Assembly (NCBI GenBank): GCA_031288935.1
Contig: JAITQL010000150.1
Coordinates: 1 to 11,832 of the forward strand
DNA from: Tannerella sp.
GTDB lineage: Bacteria; Bacteroidota; Bacteroidia; Bacteroidales; Tannerellaceae
Length of the DNA: 11,832 nt
Direction: 5' to 3'
Numbering within the stretch: the first letter of the stretch is position 1; the number at the start of each line of letters is the position of its first letter. Positions 7,237 to 11,832 of this stretch are shown here, piece by piece. Made by a program: the position numbers and the translations under genes. Below the pieces are notes generated by a model. The model saw nothing but the letters and a program-made list of their open reading frames with translations, did no database searches and was not told where the DNA came from.

Positions 7237-8184
7237 TCAGTCAATGTAATGGATTACGTTTCTTTCGATGCGCGCAAGCAGATCGTCCGTATCGGCGGCC
7301 TTCACAAACGCTTCGCCGGTGATTTGTTCATACAATTCGATGTACCGGTTGCTGATGCTTTCCACAACGGCGGGCGCCATTTCCGGCGCCGTCTGACCGG
7401 CTTTGCCCTGAAAGCCGTTTTCCATCAGCCATTCGCGGACAAACTCCTTGGAGAGCTGTTTCTGCGGTTCGCCATTGGCCAAGCGTTCCCCGTAGCCCTC
7501 GCGGTAGAAATAACGCGACGAGTCGGGCGTGTGAATCTCGTCGATCAGGTAGATGTTCCCGTCTCGCCTGCCAAATTCATACTTCGTGTCTACCAGAATC
7601 AGCCCGCGCCGGGCGGCTATTTCCGTGCCCCGCCTGAATAAGTCCAGTGTATACTGCTCGATCACGGCATAATCCGCTTCCGATACCAGGCCTTTTTTCA
7701 GGATGTCTTCTTTGGAAATATCTTCGTCATGCGCTCCCAGTGCGGCTTTCGTAGTCGGGGTGATGACGGGGGCGGGGAAGGACTGGTTTTCCTTCATCCC
7801 GTCCGGCAGTTTCACGCCGCAAATCGCGCGCGCGCCGTTTCTGTAAGCCCGCCAGGCGCTGCCGCAAAGGTAACCGCGTACGATCATCTCGACCGGAAAG
7901 CCTTCGCATTGCAGGCCGACGGTCACCATCGGGTCGGGCGTCGCCAGCTTCCAGTTCGGGCAGATGTCTGCCGTTGCATCCAGAAATTTGGCCGCCAACT
8001 GATTCAACATTTGTCCCTTGTAGGGGATTCCTTCGGGCAATACGGCGTCGAACGCCGAAATGCGGTCGGTTGCCACCATGACCAGCACGCCGTTGCGGAG
8101 CGTATACACATCGCGTACTTTTCCGTGATACACGCGCTCCTGTCCCGGAAAATCATATTCCGTTTTTACCAATACTTTCTTCAT
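7237..8184 (-). CDS. purC: Phosphoribosylaminoimidazole-succinocarboxamide (SAICAR) synthase
   Basis: A 315-residue enzyme that joins aspartate to CAIR using ATP in de novo purine synthesis. Typical Bacteroidales features: the start [24 protein letters not shown] with the nucleotide-binding lysine, [24 protein letters not shown] (first family signature), LVDTKYEFG (second signature), and [13 protein letters not shown]. Longer than the roughly 240-residue Escherichia coli form because of the C-terminal extension usual in this clade. Its first 32 bp lie inside the 3' end of phoH, so translation is probably coupled; the start is fixed by family alignment. Confidence 0.96.
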   Translation of the reverse strand: MKKVLVKTEYDFPGQERVYHGKVRDVYTLRNGVLVMVATDRISAFDAVLPEGIPYKGQMLNQLAAKFLDATADICPNWKLATPDPMVTVGLQCEGFPVEMIVRGYLCGSAWRAYRNGARAICGVKLPDGMKENQSFPAPVITPTTKAALGAHDEDISKEDILKKGLVSEADYAVIEQYTLDLFRRGTEIAARRGLILVDTKYEFGRRDGNIYLIDEIHTPDSSRYFYREGYGERLANGEPQKQLSKEFVREWLMENGFQGKAGQTAPEMAPAVVESISNRYIELYEQITGEAFVKAADTDDLLARIERNVIHYID

Positions 8185-9160
8185 TTCTTATCGTTTTTGA
8201 TTTATTCTCCTCTGTGATTTTCTGTTCCTGTTTCATGTTTTCATACGCTTCCACAATGCGCTGCACTAATTTATGGCGGACAATGTCATTTTTCGTAAAC
8301 TCTATTTTCCCGATGCCCTGCACGTTCTTCAAGACCTGCATGGCGTGCACCAGCCCGGAGGTGGCGGACGGCGGCAGATCAATCTGCGTGACATCGCCCG
8401 TGACAATCATCTTGGCGCAAAGCCCCATGCGTGTCAGGAACATTTTGATCTGCTGGCTCGTCGTGTTTTGCGCTTCATCCAGGATAATGACGGCATCGTT
8501 CAGCGTGCGGCCGCGCATGTAGGCCAGCGGCGCGATCTGGATGACGTTATTCTCCATGTATTCCTTCAGTTTTACCGCCGGAATCATTTCCTGCAGGGCA
8601 TCGTAGAGCGGTTGCAGGTAAGGGTCTAACTTGTCCTTCATCTCGCCGGGCAGGAAACCCAGTTTCTCGCCGGCTTCGACGGCCGGACGACTGAGGATGA
8701 TCTTCCGAACCTGTTTATTCTTCAGCGCCTTTACGGCCAGAGCGATGGCCACAAACGTTTTTCCGGAACCGGCCGGGCCGACGGCGAAGAGCAAGTCGTT
8801 TTCTTCAAAACTCTTCACCAGCCGTTGCTGATTCTCCGTGCGGGCTGTGATGGCGCGTCCGTTCACGCCGTAAATGATCAGGTGATCCTGCCTGCTCACG
8901 GGCACGTTCCGTCCCTTGACGATGTCCAGAATCACCTCTTCGGTCAGCGCGTTATACTCCTCGCAATACGCTTCTATTTCACTGATTTTTTTAATGAAAA
9001 GATCCGATTCCTCTTCGTCGCCGATGATTTTCATCACATTGCCGCGCGCTACGATGCGCAGTTTGGGAAAGAGCGTCTTGATCAATTGCATGTGCGCATT
9101 GTTTACGCCGTAAAATGCGACCAAGTCTACGCTTTCAAGTATGTATATCCGTTCTATCAT
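8153..9160 (-). CDS. phoH: PhoH-like ATPase (YbeZ type)
   Basis: A 335-residue ATPase of the PhoH/YbeZ family. An N-terminal KH-like region (about 1-80, including GNVMKIIG) precedes the ATPase core with Walker A GPAGSGKT at 128-135, EKLGFLPG at 165-172, Walker [10 protein letters not shown] at 224-232 and the [10 protein letters not shown] segment at 254-263. Relatives work with the endoribonuclease YbeY in RNA maturation; phosphate regulation, the origin of the name, is not implied. The C-terminus after about 310 is a polar low-complexity tail, which overlaps the start of purC by 32 bp. It is the first gene of the four-gene operon, with a promoter motif just upstream that overlaps the region between it and the mutarotase gene. 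Confidence 0.95.
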   Translation of the reverse strand: MIERIYILESVDLVAFYGVNNAHMQLIKTLFPKLRIVARGNVMKIIGDEEESDLFIKKISEIEAYCEEYNALTEEVILDIVKGRNVPVSRQDHLIIYGVNGRAITARTENQQRLVKSFEENDLLFAVGPAGSGKTFVAIALAVKALKNKQVRKIILSRPAVEAGEKLGFLPGEMKDKLDPYLQPLYDALQEMIPAVKLKEYMENNVIQIAPLAYMRGRTLNDAVIILDEAQNTTSQQIKMFLTRMGLCAKMIVTGDVTQIDLPPSATSGLVHAMQVLKNVQGIGKIEFTKNDIVRHKLVQRIVEAYENMKQEQKITEENKSKTIRNEESIGKNGI

Positions 9161-9183
9161 GTATGTACTGCCGGTTTGGGATG

Positions 9184-9191
9184 CAAAATTA
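9184..9191 (-). promoter_or_regulatory. Bacteroidota-type -7 box for the phoH operon
   Basis: The minus strand reads TAATTTTG, matching TAnnTTTG, 23 bp before the phoH ATG and 4 bp past the mutarotase stop codon, so any -33 element would lie within the mutarotase coding sequence. The operon may also receive read-through from the mutarotase gene, which points the same way 35 bp upstream. Confidence 0.5.
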
Positions 9192-9195
9192 CAAA

Positions 9196-9579
9196 TTACT
9201 CATATAGCCGGAATATCCGCTGCATCTGTTTCCATTTTTCGGCTGAAGTGGCATTGGGCTGCACGTCCTGAAAAACGGACATGTAATCTTCCCATTCCTG
9301 TTGGCGGGGCAGCGCCGCCAGGCGGGCAAACGCCTCGTCCCAGTCGAAATCCAGCGGCGTTTCGACAATCATGAACAAGCGGTTGTCCAGCAAATAAAGT
9401 TCCATTTCCAGAATCCCCACGCTGCGGATGCCCGCCCGTATTTCCGGCCACGATGCCTGCTCGCCGTGGCGTTTCACATATTCCTCGATCAGCTTCGGAT
9501 CGTTCTTCAGATCCAGCGTCTGACAATAACGCTTTGTCGGCACAGCGTGCGTCTTTGTTTCATATCCGGTTGTCTTCAT
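9196..9579 (-). CDS. L-rhamnose/L-fucose mutarotase family protein
   Basis: A 127-residue protein of the RhaM family (PF05336, dimeric ferredoxin-like fold) that interconverts alpha and beta anomers of a 6-deoxy sugar. Seen: RYCQTLDL at 17-24, RHGEQASWPEI at 37-47 where His38 matches catalytic His22 of Escherichia coli RhaM, GILEMELYLL at 55-64, LFMIVE at 68-73, and EWEDYM at 95-100. The position equivalent to RhaM Tyr41 appears to be Met59, so the sugar and mechanism may differ, and no rhamnose or fucose genes are nearby; the symbol rhaM is therefore withheld. The frame opens at a GTG (9582), but the ATG one codon later is preferred. The first dozen residues extend beyond the usual family start. 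Confidence 0.85.
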   Translation of the reverse strand: MKTTGYETKTHAVPTKRYCQTLDLKNDPKLIEEYVKRHGEQASWPEIRAGIRSVGILEMELYLLDNRLFMIVETPLDFDWDEAFARLAALPRQQEWEDYMSVFQDVQPNATSAEKWKQMQRIFRLYE

Positions 9580-9605
9580 CACACGTGAAAATTTAAAATT
9601 GGCGG

Positions 9606-9613
9606 TAAAGGTA
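9606..9613 (-). promoter_or_regulatory. Near-consensus -7 box for the mutarotase gene
   Basis: The minus strand reads TACCTTTA, one base off TAnnTTTG, 26 bp before the ATG. No convincing -33 element is seen. Activity is inferred. Confidence 0.4.
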
Positions 9614-9863
9614 GTAAAGTTTTCTTCAGCCGGATTTATTTTTTTGACAAAAAGATGTAGACGGGGAGATAAACAACCGATAGTAAAACAGTACGGGAAA
9701 TAATGACAAAGAGTCCAGAATCCTCAGATGAAAGGTCGTTAAAATCTGCGGCATTTGCGCTGAAATTCCTTTCATCCATGCGAAACACTGTCCACTGTTC
9801 ATAACACTCGATTCATTTGGCGGAGAAATGTGCGTTGCAAATGACAATCACTGAATTATTTTC

Positions 9864-9871
9864 TACCTTTG
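9864..9871 (+). promoter_or_regulatory. Bacteroidota-type -7 box for cstA
   Basis: The plus strand reads TACCTTTG, a perfect TAnnTTTG match 20 bp before the cstA ATG, implying a very short leader. The octamer is the same as before pdxS and the Rpn gene. Confidence 0.6.
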
Positions 9872-9891
9872 CCTGCAAATTATAACGACCG

Positions 9892-11316
9892 ATGATTACA
9901 TTTTTTATTGCTATTGGATTGCTGATTGGCGGCTATTTGCTTTACGGTTTACTTGTTGAACGGATTTTCGGCGTGGAGAAGGACAGGCCGACGCCGGCCT
10001 ATACGCTTGCCGACGGAGTGGATTATGTGCCGATGAGCTGGTGGAGGGTGTTCCTGATACAGTTTCTCAATATTGCGGGACTGGGGCCTATTTTTGGCGC
10101 GGTGATGGGTGCCATGTATGGCCCGGCGGCGTTTTTGTGGATTGTGTTCGGCAGCATCTTCGGCGGAGCGGTGCACGATTATTTTTCGGGCATGATGTCG
10201 TTGCGCAATAACGGCATGAGCCTGCCCGAGCTTGGCGGGAAATACATGGGCGGCGCGTTCCGGCAGTTCATGCGCGGTTTCACGGTGGTGCTGATGGTGC
10301 TGGTGGGGGCGGTGTTCATTGCCGGGCCGGCCAGGCTGCTGGCCAACCAGACGCCGGCGTGGATGGATTATACGTGGTGGGTGGCCGTTATTTTCGTCTA
10401 TTATGTGCTGGCGACGCTCTTGCCGGTGGACAAGCTGATCGGGAAAATCTATCCCCTTTTCGGCGCCGCCCTGCTCTTTATGGCGGCTGGCGTCGGCGTG
10501 GCCATGATCGGGCATCATGCGCCGGTTCCGGAAGCGACGTGGGATCAACTGTACAACATGCACCCCGATGCCGACAGCTATCCTCTGTTTCCGATGCTGT
10601 TCATTTCGATTGCGTGCGGCGCCATTTCCGGTTTTCATGCCACGCAGTCGCCGCTCATGGCACGGTGTATGAAAAATGAAAAGCAGGGACGGCGGGTGTT
10701 CTACGGCGCCATGATTACGGAAGCCGTCGTAGCCCTGATATGGGCGGCGGCGGCGATGAGCTTTTTCGGATCGACAGGCGGTCTGCACGCTTTTCTGGAG
10801 GCGAACGGGAACAATGCCGCCGTGGTCGTGCAGAAGATCACCGACTCGTGGCTGGGACGGATCGGCGGTCTGCTGGCCATCATCGGAGTGATTGCCGCGC
10901 CCATTACGTCGGGAGATACCGCCTTCCGTTCGGCGCGTCTGATCGTGGCCGACTTCCTGCATTTCGGACAGAAGAAACTCCTGAACCGCGTCTGGATTTC
11001 GCTGCCGCTTTTCCTGGCCGGATTTATTTTGCTTCAGGTCAATTTCGACATCATCTGGCGCTATTTTGCCTGGGCGAATCAAACGCTGGCAACGGCTACG
11101 CTCTGGATGATCACCGTCTATCTGGCCAGCCGTGAAAAATGCTACTGGCTCACTTTCCTGCCTGCCCTGTTCATGACGATGGTGGTGAGCGCCTACATCC
11201 TGACGGCGCCCGAAGGCTTCCGGATGGATTATTGGACAAGCCTCTGTCTTTCGGCAGCAGTCACGCTGGCGCTGGGAGGATGGTTCCTTGTCTGGCAAAA
11301 GAATATAACCGGATAA
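9892..11316 (+). CDS. cstA: CstA family carbon-starvation transporter (short form)
   Basis: A 474-residue inner-membrane protein with about a dozen predicted membrane segments. CstA proteins are induced by carbon starvation in enterobacteria and import peptides or pyruvate; which of these applies here is unknown. Conserved segments: FLNIAGLGPIFGAVMG at 58-73, GSIFGGAVHDYFSGM at 87-101, GFHATQSPLMARC at 247-259, APITSGDTAFRSARL at 336-350, and YFAWANQTLA at 391-400. It is much shorter than the 701-residue Escherichia coli CstA, as is common for the Bacteroidota branch; no part of the core is missing. It is a single-gene unit driven by its own promoter, divergent from the mutarotase gene and followed by a repeat-rich intergenic region. 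A long open frame on the opposite strand is only a coding shadow. Confidence 0.94.
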   Translation: MITFFIAIGLLIGGYLLYGLLVERIFGVEKDRPTPAYTLADGVDYVPMSWWRVFLIQFLNIAGLGPIFGAVMGAMYGPAAFLWIVFGSIFGGAVHDYFSGMMSLRNNGMSLPELGGKYMGGAFRQFMRGFTVVLMVLVGAVFIAGPARLLANQTPAWMDYTWWVAVIFVYYVLATLLPVDKLIGKIYPLFGAALLFMAAGVGVAMIGHHAPVPEATWDQLYNMHPDADSYPLFPMLFISIACGAISGFHATQSPLMARCMKNEKQGRRVFYGAMITEAVVALIWAAAAMSFFGSTGGLHAFLEANGNNAAVVVQKITDSWLGRIGGLLAIIGVIAAPITSGDTAFRSARLIVADFLHFGQKKLLNRVWISLPLFLAGFILLQVNFDIIWRYFAWANQTLATATLWMITVYLASREKCYWLTFLPALFMTMVVSAYILTAPEGFRMDYWTSLCLSAAVTLALGGWFLVWQKNITG

Positions 11317-11419
11317 ACTTTGAGTGATATGAAACGGATGACCTGTTCCGTTGGGGACAGGCGCCATGCACAAAACCATCCCGCGCACAGGATAAATAAC
11401 AAAACAACCTCCATATATT

Positions 11420-11452
11420 CCGTCCATTCGGATTGCAAATCCGAATGGACGG
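11420..11452. repeat. 15-bp perfect hairpin repeat
   Basis: Arms 11420-11434 (CCGTCCATTCGGATT) and 11438-11452 are exact reverse complements around a 3-nt GCA loop. The stem is strong but followed by no long T-run on either strand. It may act as the end of the cstA transcript by blocking exonucleases, or be a member of a dispersed palindromic repeat family; the core CGGATTGCAAATCCG has the look of such intergenic elements. Confidence 0.8.
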
Positions 11453-11476
11453 GGGGCAGCTTTCTCTTCATCAATT

Positions 11477-11563
11477 GTCTGAACCTTGATTTGCCCGATT
11501 AAAGGATTGTCAGGATGGTAATCATCAAGCAAATCCTTTAATCGGGCAAATCAAGGTTCAGAC
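11477..11563. repeat. 32-bp perfect inverted repeat with 23-nt spacer
   Basis: Left arm 11477-11508 begins GTCTGAACCTTGATTTGCCC and right arm 11532-11563 is its exact reverse complement; the spacer is 11509-11531. Each arm read inward from its outer end shows GATT three times at a spacing of 8-9 bp. The right arm ends 3 bp from the T9SS gene stop codon. It could be a small palindromic intergenic element or a shared mRNA 3' end; no transposase is present. Confidence 0.85.
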
Positions 11564-11564
11564 T

Positions 11565-11585
11565 GTTCACTGTTCACTAATCACT
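11565..11585. repeat. 7-bp tandem repeat at the T9SS gene 3' end
   Basis: GTTCACT occurs twice in tandem (11565-11571, 11572-11578) followed by AATCACT (11579-11585). The stop codon of the minus-strand gene (11567-11569) lies within the first unit, so the final codons (VISEQ) are repeat-derived. A degenerate copy lies at 9786-9808 upstream of cstA. Confidence 0.65.
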
Positions 11586-11832
11586 GTTTTGTGCGTCTTT
11601 CCGTTCGCTACAACGATATACACCCCTTGTGGCAGTGTGGTCTGCACCGTCTCGCCCGCCGTGTACGGGAGGGCTTTTATTAGCTGACCCGTCACGCCGT
11701 AGATACGCGCTTCGCCGTCGTGCGTGGCATGTATATACAATGTATGTCCGGCAGACCATACGCGGTCGGCGGCGATGTCCGTGTTGGCCGTCGGCAGGTC
11801 GATGCTCAGCGTGATGTCCTGACGGATGACGC
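11567..11832 (-). CDS. C-terminal end of a T9SS-exported protein (partial)
   Basis: The last 87 residues of a larger protein whose start is outside the window. The frame read from 11830 gives VIRQDITLSIDLPTANTDI at the start, then a sorting-domain-like end: LYIHATHDGEARIYGVTGQL, KALPYTAGETVQTTLPQGVY and IVVANGKTHKTVISEQ. The pattern of a beta-rich domain with a (V)YxxxGxL-like strand and a terminal LPxGVYIVxxNGKxxKxVI matches the type A C-terminal domain of the type IX secretion system, which directs proteins across the outer membrane and is cleaved at the cell surface. What the exported protein does cannot be seen. The last few residues come from a short tandem repeat. Confidence 0.8.
   Translation of the reverse strand, partial: VIRQDITLSIDLPTANTDIAADRVWSAGHTLYIHATHDGEARIYGVTGQLIKALPYTAGETVQTTLPQGVYIVVANGKTHKTVISEQ

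Larger units (their letters stand above)
9580..9891. other. Divergent intergenic region between mutarotase gene and cstA
   Basis: 312 bp with no supported gene. It contains the two promoter motifs listed here and, at 9786-9808, a degenerate copy of the CTGTTCACTGTTCACT repeat found again at 11565-11585. The remainder shows no recognised element. Confidence 0.55.
11317..11566. other. Repeat-rich intergenic region after cstA
   Basis: 250 bp between the convergent ends of cstA and the T9SS-protein gene. It holds a weak 5-bp hairpin CCTGT/ACAGG near 11342-11361, a 15-bp perfect palindrome (11420-11452) and a 32-bp perfect inverted repeat (11477-11563). No gene is supported. Confidence 0.65.

Noticed and set aside
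9949..11532. A 527-codon minus-strand open frame opposite cstA
   Set aside because: Its translation is rich in His, Arg and Gln with no family signature, while the plus strand encodes a clear CstA. It is a shadow of biased codon use.
11577..11759. A 60-codon minus-strand frame near the right edge
   Set aside because: It is in a different frame from the T9SS sorting domain, whose conserved ending identifies the real reading frame.
1..11832. CRISPR array, tRNA, rRNA or complete insertion sequence
   Set aside because: No regularly spaced repeats, cloverleaf-like stretches, ribosomal RNA sequence or transposase with terminal inverted repeats were seen on either strand.

Overview
The window looks like chromosomal DNA from a Bacteroidales bacterium (phylum Bacteroidota), with roughly balanced base composition. 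Three things point there: the gene order phoH-purC-menG-aroE, as in Bacteroides-like genomes; upstream motifs of the Bacteroidota -7 type (TAnnTTTG) in front of most first genes; and the tail of a gene ending in a type IX secretion (T9SS) C-terminal sorting domain at the right edge. A T9SS cargo favours the Porphyromonadaceae/Tannerellaceae/Paludibacter side of the order over classical gut Bacteroides, but the species cannot be named from sequence alone.

Layout. 1-2206: a secreted two-domain alpha/beta-hydrolase (esterase-like) on the minus strand, with hairpins at its 3' end. 2309-3795: pdxS and pdxT (minus), the two subunits of the DXP-independent pyridoxal 5'-phosphate synthase. 3796-4123: a divergent promoter region. 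4124-4426: a small stand-alone RyR-domain protein (plus). 4446-4526: a roughly 80-bp fragment of a second Rpn-type nuclease gene. 4527-5420: an intact Rpn/PD-(D/E)XK family gene (minus), convergent with the RyR gene. 5421-5732: noncoding DNA with inverted repeats. 5733-9160: a compact minus-strand housekeeping operon read phoH, purC, menG, aroE (RNA-associated ATPase, purine synthesis, menaquinone methylation, shikimate pathway). 9196-9579: an L-rhamnose/L-fucose mutarotase family gene (minus). 9580-9891: a second divergent promoter region. 9892-11316: a short-form CstA carbon-starvation/peptide or pyruvate transporter (plus). 11317-11566: a repeat-rich intergenic stretch with a 15-bp palindrome and a 32-bp perfect inverted repeat. 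11567-11832: the 3' end of a T9SS-exported protein gene (minus), missing from a plain list of complete ORFs because its start lies outside the window.

Most of the window is ordinary metabolism. The accessory-looking parts are the RyR/Rpn pair with its scar of a lost second Rpn copy, and the nested repeats between cstA and the T9SS gene, where a short tandem repeat appears to form the last codons of the sorting domain. No complete new defence or mobile system is visible. No tRNA, rRNA, CRISPR array or intact insertion sequence was seen.
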